Assembly: GCA_044225795.1 (NCBI GenBank) | Contig: JBGAIF010000001.1 | Coordinates: forward strand, 868,001 to 932,000 | DNA: 64,000 nt | Direction of reading: 5' to 3' | DNA from: Nemorincola sp044225795 | GTDB lineage: Bacteria; Bacteroidota; Bacteroidia; Chitinophagales; Chitinophagaceae | In this document: positions 26,201-34,299 of the stretch, in pieces | Layout: the number at the start of each line of letters is the position of its first letter | Numbering within the stretch: the first letter of the stretch is position 1 | Made by a program: the position numbers and the translations under genes | The notes under the pieces: model-generated | Seen by the model: only the letters and a program-made list of their open reading frames with translations | The model's database searches: none | Told to the model about the DNA's origin: nothing

Positions 26201-27562
26201 TTCTTACCAATGGCAATATCTTCCGGTGCAGGTGCAGAAGTACAAAAGCCTCTCGCAACTGTTGTTATTGGAGGACTAGTAACCGCAACACTCCTTACGT
26301 TAATTGTATTGCCGCTACTATACATACTCTTTACAAAGCCATTAAAAGGCGGCTTTGGAGTAAAAATTGCTTCCCTGCTTTTGCTAGGCTGTTGTTTTGC
26401 ATTGCCTGCCTCCGCACAAAGCGATGCCGTCAGAATTTCATTTCAAGATGCGTACGAGATGGCATTACGAAACAACCTTCAATTAAAAGGGAGTGACCTA
26501 GCGTTTAAGCAATCGCAATCAATGGCAGGTACGTCCTTCAATATTCCTAAAACCGGATTGTTTGCTGAGAATGAAGATCTCCGCCCTTCAGATAATCAGG
26601 GCATATTAAAGATTGGCGTATCGCAGAACATCGAGTGGTTTGGAACATATGCCGCACGTAAGAATATGCTTGAGCAAAAGGTTAAATCGTTTGAGTACAC
26701 CAAACAATTACGTGCGCTTGAAATACGGCGCAATTTGGCAATTACTTACTACACATTGTGGTATCAGGAGAGTAGATTACGACTATGGCAGCAGCTTGAT
26801 AGTTTCTATAAGGAAGTAGCAACAATTGCACGGTTGAGAGTAAAGACGGGCGAAAGCGCCGGACTAGATAGTATTGCCGCAAGCGCAAAGAGTATGGAAA
26901 TCCACTTACAACTAGTGGCTATACAAAATGACATACAGATACAGCAAACAACACTAAAAGCGCTCCTGAATACAGACATTGTGTATCTGCCTGAAAATAT
27001 CACTTTGAAAAAGGTAGAAGACGATGTGACTACAGATGTGACAGACCATCCGGCACTTTTAGTACAACAACAAGCGATAAATGTCGCATCCTCTGAATTA
27101 AAGCTTGCCCGTCAAAGTGCATTGCCTGACTTTTCAGGCCGATTCTTTTCACAACGATTGTACAACCTGCCTAATCCGTATTCGGGTTTCTCTGTAACGA
27201 TGGGAGTTCCTCTGCTCGGAAGAAGCTATTACCACAACAAAGTTAAAAGCGCCAAGTTAGAACAAGACTATCAGCAGACAATGTATCAATACGAAAGTCA
27301 GGTACTACAAACACAAATGCTGCAAACACAACAAGCGGTAGAGAAGAACAAGCAAATGTTACAGTACTACGAAACTGCTGGACTTGTTCAAGCTACTGAA
27401 ATTGCTAAAGCAGCTAACCTCGCATATCGCGGAGGTGAAATCAGCTTTGCGGAACTGTCGCAGTATCTCAGTCAGGCCACCGACATCAGAAAGAACTATT
27501 TAGATGCCGTACAACAATTCAATCAAAACACAATTCAATTGCATTACTATCAAAATAAATAA
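23252..27562 (+). CDS. cusA: Heavy-metal RND pump fused to a TolC-like domain (CusA/CzcA-TolC)
   Basis: 1436 residues, against about 1040 for a usual CusA/CzcA. Residues 1-1030 are the RND permease with 12 membrane helices and two periplasmic loops: FGLSVVTIVFDDKVDIYFAR, GAIDFGLIVDGAVIIVEA in helix 4 (the D-F-G-x-x-x-D-G-A motif of heavy-metal RND pumps), and GFIALFGVAVLNGIVLI. A hydrophobic stretch ending in ALPASAQ (about 1035-1056) looks like an internal signal peptide, and the rest is an outer-membrane efflux (TolC-like) domain with coiled-coil helices. The fusion is common in Bacteroidota. Metal specificity (Cu/Ag or Co/Zn/Cd) is not certain. The adaptor follows 2 bases later. Confidence 0.93.
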   Translation: MLNKIISFSIKNKLAIGLLTLMLIVWGVYSLSKLPVDAVPDITNNQVQIITNAPTLASQEVEQFVTYPIEQSLANLPDLEEIRSISRFGLSVVTIVFDDKVDIYFARQLINERLKEAESKIPNGLGKPELAPVSTGLGEIYQYIIHPKKGAESKYSALDLRTMQDWIVARQLYGTPGVAEVNSFGGLLKQYEVAIDPNRLKAMNVTIAELIDALEKNNENTGGAYIDKKPNAYFIRGIGLVTTLEDIGNIVVKNVNGVPILIRHVATPRIGSAIRYGAMTRNGEGEVVGGIVMMLKGSNSAEVVERVKKKMLTIKSSLPADIEIEAFVDRTNLVNRAIHTVQKNLIEGALIVIFVLVIFLGNLRAGLVVASAIPLSLLFALGLMNVFGVSANLMSLGAIDFGLIVDGAVIIVEATMHHLALRQEKRVTQLEMDNEVLSSASKMMNSAAFGQIIILIVYIPILSLVGIEGKMFRPMAQTVGFAILGALLLSLTYIPMMCALVLPKNISHKQSFSDKMMEFLQRKYTPLLQGAIRFKYVCVGIAGVLLVISIIAFTRMGGEFLPQLQEGDYAFHCILPQGASLSQSIETSMQAERIIKSFPEVKQVVGKTGSAEIPTDPMPPEASDLIIVLKDKKEWTTTQDYDDLAKRMIEKLEAIPGVFFEANQPIQMRFNELMTGVRQDVAIKIFGENIETLASLAEDVSKIVQSVKGTTDPQVERTQGLPQITVEYNRTQIAAYGLNITDVNRVLTAAFAGSSTGVVFENERKFDLVVRMDSAHRTSIEDVANLYIPIKDGNQVPLSQVAKVSFKEGPAQISREEAKRRIVIGFNVKGRDVQSVVKDIQAKLASYKLPSGYYLTYGGTFENLERASARLQIAVPIALFLIFAMLYFTFKSLKQAALIFTAIPMSAIGGVFTLLLRGMPFSISAGVGFIALFGVAVLNGIVLIGTFNELAKEGIDDVVQRVLIGAKMRLRPVLMTATVASLGFLPMAISSGAGAEVQKPLATVVIGGLVTATLLTLIVLPLLYILFTKPLKGGFGVKIASLLLLGCCFALPASAQSDAVRISFQDAYEMALRNNLQLKGSDLAFKQSQSMAGTSFNIPKTGLFAENEDLRPSDNQGILKIGVSQNIEWFGTYAARKNMLEQKVKSFEYTKQLRALEIRRNLAITYYTLWYQESRLRLWQQLDSFYKEVATIARLRVKTGESAGLDSIAASAKSMEIHLQLVAIQNDIQIQQTTLKALLNTDIVYLPENITLKKVEDDVTTDVTDHPALLVQQQAINVASSELKLARQSALPDFSGRFFSQRLYNLPNPYSGFSVTMGVPLLGRSYYHNKVKSAKLEQDYQQTMYQYESQVLQTQMLQTQQAVEKNKQMLQYYETAGLVQATEIAKAANLAYRGGEISFAELSQYLSQATDIRKNYLDAVQQFNQNTIQLHYYQNK

Positions 27563-27564
27563 TC

Positions 27565-28746
27565 ATGAAGGTATATAAAGCACTTTGGTTTGCCAGTCTA
27601 ATACTATTGACATCATGCGGCCAAAAAAATGAGAGCACAACAGAAAAGGAAACTACTACTGAACGCCACGAGGAGACAAACTTTGTTTCACTTACCGATG
27701 CCCAAATCAAAACGGCTGGTGTTGAGTTTGGGAAAGTTGAAATGAAAAATCTTTCTTCCTCAATTGGTGTTAATGGTACGCTTGCCGTTCCAAACCAAAA
27801 CAAAGCGCAAATTACATCTCTCGTTAGCGGAACACTCCGTTCTCTTAGGGTGCAACCTGGGGAGTTTGTAAAAAAAGGTCAGATAATTGGAACTATTGCC
27901 AACACGGAGTTGTCCTCACTTCAACAACAGCTAATTTCTATAAACGCGCAGATAACGTTTTCTGAGCAGGAGGTAAATCGTCAGAAGGAACTTGTTGCCG
28001 GAAATGCTGCGCCATTAAAGAACTTGCAAAAGGCGGAGTCTGAATTGCGGGGATTGAAAGCCCAGCAATCAGCGCTAAAACAGCAGCTTGCTACTATTGG
28101 TATTTCAGAGACCAATAGCATTTCGTCTGTTCTTAATCTAACTGCACCAATCAGCGGTAATATCTCTGATATAACGGCACAGATAGGCTCTCGGATTGAC
28201 GCAAATTCCCCCATAGCGCAGATTATTAATAACTCGGAATTGCACTTAGACCTCTTTGTGTACGAGAAAGACCTGCCTATGGTTTCTAAAGGGCAAACCA
28301 TCCATTTCACGCTTACGAACAATGCGGGAAAGGAGTATGATGCTATGGTGTATTCAATTGGTACTGCCTTTGTAAATGAGACTAAAGCTATACCCGTTCA
28401 CGCACGGGTAATTAATGACAGAACTGGACTTATTGAGGGCATGAACGTAACTGCAAGAATTAGTATTGGAAACAAGGTATATCCGGCAGTGCCAGACCAA
28501 GCCATTACCAGCAATGGCGGCAAAGATTACATTTTCGTAATAACAGATAAACAGGCGCATAAAGAAGGAACGGGCGAACACGCCAATGAGATGAATTTCG
28601 AACGTGTGCAAATTATCAAGGGTACATCTGATGTTGGCTATACTGAGATAAAGCCAGTCAAAGACCTGCCGGAAGGAACGAAGATTGTAACAAAAGGATC
28701 ATTTTTCCTTATGGCGAAAATGACAAATACAGGAGAACACGAATAA
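27565..28746 (+). CDS. cusB: RND periplasmic adaptor lipoprotein (CusB/CzcB-like)
   Basis: 393 residues. The signal peptide ends in a lipobox (LILLTSC, Cys at about residue 18). The order of domains is typical of membrane-fusion proteins: a barrel strand (ITSLVSGTLRSLRVQPGEFV), the lipoyl half, an alpha-helical hairpin (about 115-175), the second lipoyl half (LTAPISGNISDITAQIGSRI), then beta-barrel and membrane-proximal domains. It links the RND permease to the outer-membrane part and may pass metal to it. It begins 2 bases after the pump gene, clearly in the same operon. Confidence 0.93.
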   Translation: MKVYKALWFASLILLTSCGQKNESTTEKETTTERHEETNFVSLTDAQIKTAGVEFGKVEMKNLSSSIGVNGTLAVPNQNKAQITSLVSGTLRSLRVQPGEFVKKGQIIGTIANTELSSLQQQLISINAQITFSEQEVNRQKELVAGNAAPLKNLQKAESELRGLKAQQSALKQQLATIGISETNSISSVLNLTAPISGNISDITAQIGSRIDANSPIAQIINNSELHLDLFVYEKDLPMVSKGQTIHFTLTNNAGKEYDAMVYSIGTAFVNETKAIPVHARVINDRTGLIEGMNVTARISIGNKVYPAVPDQAITSNGGKDYIFVITDKQAHKEGTGEHANEMNFERVQIIKGTSDVGYTEIKPVKDLPEGTKIVTKGSFFLMAKMTNTGEHE

Positions 28747-28777
28747 TCACCATTAAAAGCTTTAGCTAGTGGAAAAG

Positions 28778-31243
28778 ATGAAGATCAACCTTGATGTACT
28801 ACTACCAGAGGTGCCCAACGAAAGAGACGAATGTGTCTCAAAGACAATTGCTGCCCTTCAAAACAGGAAAGGCATAGAAAGGGTTCATGTCGTCGCTGCC
28901 GAAAATGGCAAGCCTGCACAGCTCTGTTTTCATTATGAGCCGGAGGCAATTTCCGTTTCTGAAATTGAAGCAATTGCAAAAGAAGCTGGAGCCAGTGTGA
29001 CGGAGCAATACGGACACTTACTTTTTGATGTTTCAGGCATCCGTCATGTCCGACACGCGAGAATTGTTGAGTCGAGCATCAAAGAAATGCCAGGTATTGT
29101 TTCCGTATCGGTATCGGCCAGCGGATTCATTCAGTTAGAATACAAAAAGACAGAAACCAATGAGGAGGCTATCAGCGAGAGCATCAGGAAACTATCGCTG
29201 CGTATCAACAATGTTGATAATTTCCGAAACAGAAGCAAGCAAAAAGAAGCACATGAACATTCCCACAAAGCAGGTGAAGCTGAGCATAAACATGCAGCTG
29301 GAGAACATACACATTCTCACAGTGGATTCTTTGGCGAAAAAGCCGAACTCATTTTTGCCGCTACCTGCGGCGTATTACTAGGAGTTGGATTTGCCTTATC
29401 ATTCGGAACTTCATTTGCCGTTGTTTCAATTGGCTGTTATGTAGCAGCCTATTTCTTCGGCGGGTTCTTCACCGCCAAAGAAGCAGTAGAAACAATTAGT
29501 AAGGGAAAGTTTGAAATAGATTTCCTTATGCTTGTCGCGGCAATTGGAGCTGCCGCACTTGGACAATGGTTAGAAGGAGCGCTGTTGCTATTTCTTTTTA
29601 GTCTTGGCCATTCTCTTGAGCACTATGCAATGGAGAAAGCCCGAAAATCAATTGCAGCACTAACAGAATTGGCACCCAAAACAGCCCTTCGTAAAAATGG
29701 AGAGACTCTTACAGAAACTCCAATAGATGATCTGCAAATCGGTGACGTGATTGTTGTTAAGCCTAATTCCAAAATTGCTGCGGATGGCGTGGTGGTAAAA
29801 GGAACTGGTAGCGTTAATCAAGCCCCCATTACAGGAGAGAGTATTCCTGTGGACAAAACAGCAATTGAATCAGGAGTGGACTTTACTAAGGTCACAGATG
29901 CCAAATACAAGGTGTTCGCAGGTTCGATTAATGGTAATGGAACATTGGAAATTTCTGTAACTAAGCTTGCCGCAAATTCGACAATAGCCAGGCTGATTGA
30001 ACTTGTAAATGAAGCACAGACACAGAAATCACCAACGCAGCATTTTACCGACAAGCTGGAAAAATACTATGTACCAAGCGTTCTCGGTCTCGTTATTCTC
30101 CTTCTGTTTGCCTTCTTGGTGATTCATGAACCATTTAGTGCAAGCTTCTATAGAGCGATGGCGGTACTCGTTGCTGCAAGTCCATGTGCTCTTGCTATCT
30201 CTACACCAAGTGCCGTGCTGAGCGGTATTGCTCGTGCAGCTAAGGCAGGTGTGTTGGTTAAAGGTGGTAGACCTCTTGAAGAAATGGGTACACTTACTGC
30301 AATTGCGTTTGATAAAACAGGAACGCTGACAGAAGGTAAACCTAAACTAACTGGTGTATATCCTTTAAATGGTATCTCAGAAGAAGAATTGCTTGAAGCG
30401 GTTATTGCCATTGAAAAATTGAGTGACCACCCGCTTGCTGCGGCAATTGTAAAAGGTGGTACCGAGAAACTAAAGAAAGAGGTAGCACCTGCTTCTAAGG
30501 TAGAAGCGATCACTGGTAGAGGTGTACGCGCTGAGTATAACGGAACTGAATTTCACATCGGGAATAAAGAACTTTTTATAGAGAAGAATCACATTCTGCC
30601 TGACGATGTAAAAGCAAAGGTATCTGACTTGGAAATACAGGGAAATACGACAATGCTTGTTCAACGGGGAGATACGCTCATTGGCATTATTGCCCTACGA
30701 GATACTGCCAGAGTAGACGCAAAGGAAACACTGGAACAACTTAAAGCGCTGGATATTCGGAAGATGATAATGCTGACGGGAGATAACCAATCTGTTGCTG
30801 AAGCTATCGGTAGAGAAATCGGCGTAACTACGGTATTAGGGAATTTATTACCTGAACAAAAGGTTGCAGCAATTGAGAAACTAAGGGCAGATGAAAGAAA
30901 AGTTGCAATGGTTGGTGATGGAGTGAATGATGCACCTGCTATGGCAAAAAGTACAGTTGGTATAGCAATGGGGGCTGCAGGAAGTGATGTTGCATTGGAG
31001 ACTGCGGACATTGCTTTAATGGCTGACAAATTAAGTAACCTACCTTTCGCAATCGGGCTAAGCAAGAAAGCAAGTAAGATAATCAAACAGAATCTTGTTA
31101 TTAGTCTTGGGATGGTAGTACTGCTAATTCCTCTTACAATTCTTGGAATAGCCCACATCGGGATAGCCGTTGTTGGACACGAAGGGTCAACAGTAGTTGT
31201 TGTATTTAACGCGCTCCGGCTTCTTGTTTACAAGAGGAATTAA
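28778..31243 (+). CDS. P1B-4-type heavy-metal transporting ATPase
   Basis: 821 residues from the ATG at 28778; GTG at 28769 would add three. The N terminus (1-145) resembles two ferredoxin-like HMA domains but without CxxC. A histidine-rich linker (HEHSH, HKHAAGEHTHSHSG) follows. The ATPase core shows TGES, the membrane motif SPC (about 468-470), DKTGT (Asp about 512), TGDN and GDGVNDAPA. The last helix has HEGST (about 801), which with SPC defines the P1B-4 group (CoaT-like; Co, Zn, Cd or Fe export). It moves metal from the cytoplasm to the periplasm, where the CusA-type pump could take over. It ends the metal operon. Confidence 0.93.
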   Translation: MKINLDVLLPEVPNERDECVSKTIAALQNRKGIERVHVVAAENGKPAQLCFHYEPEAISVSEIEAIAKEAGASVTEQYGHLLFDVSGIRHVRHARIVESSIKEMPGIVSVSVSASGFIQLEYKKTETNEEAISESIRKLSLRINNVDNFRNRSKQKEAHEHSHKAGEAEHKHAAGEHTHSHSGFFGEKAELIFAATCGVLLGVGFALSFGTSFAVVSIGCYVAAYFFGGFFTAKEAVETISKGKFEIDFLMLVAAIGAAALGQWLEGALLLFLFSLGHSLEHYAMEKARKSIAALTELAPKTALRKNGETLTETPIDDLQIGDVIVVKPNSKIAADGVVVKGTGSVNQAPITGESIPVDKTAIESGVDFTKVTDAKYKVFAGSINGNGTLEISVTKLAANSTIARLIELVNEAQTQKSPTQHFTDKLEKYYVPSVLGLVILLLFAFLVIHEPFSASFYRAMAVLVAASPCALAISTPSAVLSGIARAAKAGVLVKGGRPLEEMGTLTAIAFDKTGTLTEGKPKLTGVYPLNGISEEELLEAVIAIEKLSDHPLAAAIVKGGTEKLKKEVAPASKVEAITGRGVRAEYNGTEFHIGNKELFIEKNHILPDDVKAKVSDLEIQGNTTMLVQRGDTLIGIIALRDTARVDAKETLEQLKALDIRKMIMLTGDNQSVAEAIGREIGVTTVLGNLLPEQKVAAIEKLRADERKVAMVGDGVNDAPAMAKSTVGIAMGAAGSDVALETADIALMADKLSNLPFAIGLSKKASKIIKQNLVISLGMVVLLIPLTILGIAHIGIAVVGHEGSTVVVVFNALRLLVYKRN

Positions 31244-31273
31244 AAGTCTGAGTACGCGCCATATGATGTATTA

Positions 31274-31304
31274 TAAAAAAATCGCCAGCATGGGCGACTT
31301 TTTT
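31274..31304 (+). terminator. Terminator of the metal-resistance operon
   Basis: TCGCC and GGCGA form a short stem within a longer A-run/T-run inverted repeat (AAAAAA left, TTTTTT right), 30 bases after the ATPase stop. It is likely to work in both directions. Confidence 0.7.
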
Positions 31305-31432
31305 ATGCGACACACTAAAGTTTAACATTTCTTCATAACTAATTGAAAATAAGGACTTTTTGCCTCTGATACATCTATAAAATCATCCTTTAAAGCCTAC
31401 TTTCTCAAAAAAACTTGCATTCGGTAGGCAAC

Positions 31433-31456
31433 TTGTGTTATATTTGCATAACACAA
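31433..31456 (+). promoter_or_regulatory. Palindromic operator overlapping a promoter
   Basis: TTGTGTTAT (31433-31441), six-base spacer, ATAACACAA (31448-31456): a perfect 9-bp inverted repeat. The -7 box TATATTTG (31439-31446) is inside it. A second palindrome, ACAAT-ATT-ATTGT, follows at 31454-31466. A repressor bound here would block the promoter of the 31473-34299 operon, and the XRE domain encoded by the second gene is the obvious candidate. Confidence 0.65.
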
Positions 31457-31472
31457 CAATATTATTGTGTCT

Positions 31473-31919
31473 ATGATACCTAATTTTATTACAATTACAG
31501 GATGTCCGTGGCAGGTGCTACCTCCAGGAATACACGATGCGACATTAAGTGAGGTATACCAACGATTTGTAACAAATCCGAGGCGTAAGGAACTCTATGA
31601 CGGATTAGAGCTAGGATTGGGAAATCTTTTTAAAAGTGGTTGCCCGCAAGCTTTTTTAGACGGTAGTTACGTTACCGATAAACCGGTGCCAGGCGACTAT
31701 GAAGTCTGTTGGGATGCCAGATATGTTGACCCAGCAATACTTGATCGAGTCTTTCTTGATTTTAGTAATGGTCGAAAAGCACAAAAGTCAAAATACGGTG
31801 GTGAGTACTTCCCATCCGCGATGATTGAAAGAGCGTCAGGAAAAACCTTTTTAGATTTCTTTCAAAACGAAAAGCTGAGCGGAAACCCAAAAGGAATAAT
31901 AAGAATTATAAAACAATAA
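31473..31919 (+). CDS. Nucleotidyltransferase-like protein (DUF6932-like)
   Basis: 148 residues from the ATG at 31473 (GTG at 31467 possible). The central stretch FLDGSYVTDKPVPGDYEV gives G64-S65, then D75-x-E77, which resembles the GS...DxD/E signature of minimal nucleotidyltransferases. The rest has no clear motif; the end is basic. I place it in the DUF6932 type by memory of the pattern, not by search. Its position before an XRE-ImmA/IrrE gene, 12 bases apart and behind a palindromic operator, is like a toxin before its antitoxin or regulator. It could modify RNA or protein by nucleotide transfer. Confidence 0.65.
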   Translation: MIPNFITITGCPWQVLPPGIHDATLSEVYQRFVTNPRRKELYDGLELGLGNLFKSGCPQAFLDGSYVTDKPVPGDYEVCWDARYVDPAILDRVFLDFSNGRKAQKSKYGGEYFPSAMIERASGKTFLDFFQNEKLSGNPKGIIRIIKQ

Positions 31920-31922
31920 ATC

Positions 31923-31928
31923 AGGAGG
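31923..31928 (+). promoter_or_regulatory. Strong Shine-Dalgarno site (AGGAGG)
   Basis: AGGAGG ends three bases before the ATG at 31932. Such a site is unusual among the genes of this window and in Bacteroidota generally, and suggests elevated or coupled translation of the XRE-ImmA protein. Confidence 0.5.
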
Positions 31929-31931
31929 CAT

Positions 31932-33209
31932 ATGATAACTAATGACAGACAATATAAAATCACAAAGTCGCAGATTGTGAATTTTCAGAAGTCATTGGAG
32001 GATATGATCAAAAATCCTCCAAGTACGCCTGATGTGCATCCCATAATTGCGGAGGCAAGTCGAAATGCAATCGAAGTGCAATTGAAAGAACTGATTGTGG
32101 AAATTGAGGAGTACGAAGCTTTGAAGGCGGGAAGAATGGTAATTGCCGAAGTTAAGGACTTAAAGCAATTGCCTTTGATATTGATTAAGGCTCGTATTGC
32201 AAATGGTTTGACGCAATCGGAACTTGCAAGACAATTGGAACTAAAAGAGCAGCAGATTCAGCGGTATGAAGCTGAGTTGTATAACACTGCAAGCTTAAAA
32301 ACGTTACTACGAATTGCCGAACTATTGAACATAAAAATCAACGGGGATGTTCAACTTAGAGAACCTGTATCGTCTCAGGTACCTGAACACCTTAATCCTA
32401 AGAACTATCCGTTTAAGGAAATGTTTAAAAGGAATTGGTTTGAGGGATTTAGTGGCACATTAAACGAAGCCCTACAGCAGGCCGACACTTTGCTATTTAA
32501 GTTGTTCGATAGAGCTGGCATATCAGGCGGCCAAGTTTATAGCTTAAATAGAAAGAAAGTTAGAACTGGTTCGTCTTTAAACCCATTGGCGTTAGAGGCA
32601 TGGCATGCACAAGTAATTTTAAAGGCTAAGAAACAACCTGTAAAAGACTTTGATAGCAATATAATAACTGAAAGCTGGTTGAAGGAATTAGCAGGTTTAA
32701 GCAGGAAAGATGATGGCCCGTTGCAAGCCGCACACTATCTCATGCACAGTGGAATTCGCTTTGTTATAGAACCCCAAATAGAAGGAACATTCTTGGATGG
32801 TGCTGCAATTCTACAGGAAGGAAAATATCCAATTATTGCCTTGACCTTACGCTATGACAGACTTGATAATTTTTGGTTTGTGCTCTTTCATGAGATAGCA
32901 CACATTAGACTTCACTTAGGTGCAAATCTTGAAATAATATTCGATGATTTAGACACAAAAGGAGATGAGGTAGAAAGTGAAGCTGACAATTATGCTCTTA
33001 ATGCTCTAATTCCTAATGATGTTTGGAGAAAGTCTCTTGTTCGATTTAGCCCAACAAAAGACGCAATAATTAATCAAGCACAAAAACTGAATATTCACCC
33101 ATCCCTTATTGCAGGTCGAATCCGAGGTGAAACAGGAAAGTACTTCCAATTGAATGAATTAGTTGGACATGGTGATGTTCGTAAACACTTTTTAGAATTA
33201 AACAATTAA
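31932..33209 (+). CDS. XRE-type regulator fused to an ImmA/IrrE metallopeptidase
   Basis: 425 residues. Residues 1-80 are helical with no known motif. Residues 82-138 are an XRE/Cro helix-turn-helix (ARIANGLTQSELARQLELKEQQIQRYE, written here only as the pattern L-T-Q-x-E-L-A-x-x-L). A linker follows. The C-terminal ImmA/IrrE zinc-peptidase domain has HEIAH at 320-324. Proteins with this order repress a nearby operon and destroy a repressor or antitoxin by proteolysis upon a signal. Here it should bind the palindromes at 31433-31466 and regulate itself, its upstream nucleotidyltransferase-like gene and the downstream gene. Confidence 0.85.
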   Translation: MITNDRQYKITKSQIVNFQKSLEDMIKNPPSTPDVHPIIAEASRNAIEVQLKELIVEIEEYEALKAGRMVIAEVKDLKQLPLILIKARIANGLTQSELARQLELKEQQIQRYEAELYNTASLKTLLRIAELLNIKINGDVQLREPVSSQVPEHLNPKNYPFKEMFKRNWFEGFSGTLNEALQQADTLLFKLFDRAGISGGQVYSLNRKKVRTGSSLNPLALEAWHAQVILKAKKQPVKDFDSNIITESWLKELAGLSRKDDGPLQAAHYLMHSGIRFVIEPQIEGTFLDGAAILQEGKYPIIALTLRYDRLDNFWFVLFHEIAHIRLHLGANLEIIFDDLDTKGDEVESEADNYALNALIPNDVWRKSLVRFSPTKDAIINQAQKLNIHPSLIAGRIRGETGKYFQLNELVGHGDVRKHFLELNN

Positions 33210-33219
33210 AGCTCGCAAA

Positions 33220-34299
33220 ATGGAAACAAGTTTTTATTTACCGCTGCTAAAATCAAAAGCGGGAGAGTTTAAGGCTCTTGAAAACCTTAACCCCAAACTG
33301 AAAAAGAAAATTGTACCTCTTTTTGATGTTACTCCAATGGAGTATGACCATGACGAAGATGCAAAACCCAAGACGATTGAAGAGCATCTTGTGAAGTTCT
33401 GCAAGAAGATCATCAAAAGCTGGCCTCACAATTCGATGTTTCTCGATACATCAATGGTAAATAAGGATAAGCCGGTTGGCTCTACTGCAATTGAGTATAT
33501 CTATGCCGTTCTTGCAACAAAGGGTATTTCACCAATGCCAGTGTTGTACCCCAATTCGTCCACTGACCTCATAGAATCGGTTCAGTCAATTCTCCTTATG
33601 TATGACGTAAGCGAAATTGCAATACGGGTGACTATTGAGGATATAACATCTTCAGAGTTTGAGGAAAGGCTAGGAAATATACTCACAGAGCTAGACCTAT
33701 CTTACGACAAATGTCATATCATCTTTGACTTAAAAGATGCTGACTTTTCCCAAATGGAAGATTTCACCGATGGTGTCATTGCAGTGTTGACTGACTTTCC
33801 TAATTTAAGACAATGGAAAACTTTCACCATTGCGGGAGGGGCATTCCCTGGAATGGCCAAAATTAAGACTGAGGTCGAGCTTGTTCCTCGCAACGATTGG
33901 AAACTATTCAATTCAATAATTGAACAACTTAAGGGAACGAAGTACAACAGGCCGCTCAATTTCGGAGACTACAGTATTGTCTCTCCCAGCTATTTCGAAT
34001 TTGACCCTAAAAAGATGTCTACGAGTGCAAATATCAGATACACTCATAATGATGTATGGTTTGTTATTAAAGGAAAGGCGCTAAAGAAAAGTGCTGACTG
34101 GCAACAGTACTACTTGCAGGCAGCTACCATTGTTAAATCAAAATACTATTTAGGTGAAGATTTTTCATTTGGAGACAAGCATTTAAAGAAATGCTCGAAA
34201 AAGGAAACAACTACAGGAAATCCAAATGTGTGGATTCAAATGGGAACCAATCACCACTTTACGAAAGTGCTGACTGACCTATTCGCCAAGTCTGCCTAG
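33220..34299 (+). CDS. Beta-family (sce7725-like) protein
   Basis: 359 residues matching the 'beta protein' (T4 beta-like, PF14350) pattern: YLPLLKSKAGEFKALENL at the start, IVPLFDVTP, MFLDTS, then PVLYPNSS, IAIRVTIED, IIFDLKDAD, and TFTIAGGAFPG. These positions suggest a TIM-barrel-like fold with one signature per strand. The molecular function is unknown to me. In other genomes such proteins sit beside sce7726 proteins, as here. It follows the XRE-ImmA gene by 10 bases, and its last 41 bases overlap the convergent sce7726-like gene. Confidence 0.75.
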   Translation: METSFYLPLLKSKAGEFKALENLNPKLKKKIVPLFDVTPMEYDHDEDAKPKTIEEHLVKFCKKIIKSWPHNSMFLDTSMVNKDKPVGSTAIEYIYAVLATKGISPMPVLYPNSSTDLIESVQSILLMYDVSEIAIRVTIEDITSSEFEERLGNILTELDLSYDKCHIIFDLKDADFSQMEDFTDGVIAVLTDFPNLRQWKTFTIAGGAFPGMAKIKTEVELVPRNDWKLFNSIIEQLKGTKYNRPLNFGDYSIVSPSYFEFDPKKMSTSANIRYTHNDVWFVIKGKALKKSADWQQYYLQAATIVKSKYYLGEDFSFGDKHLKKCSKKETTTGNPNVWIQMGTNHHFTKVLTDLFAKSA

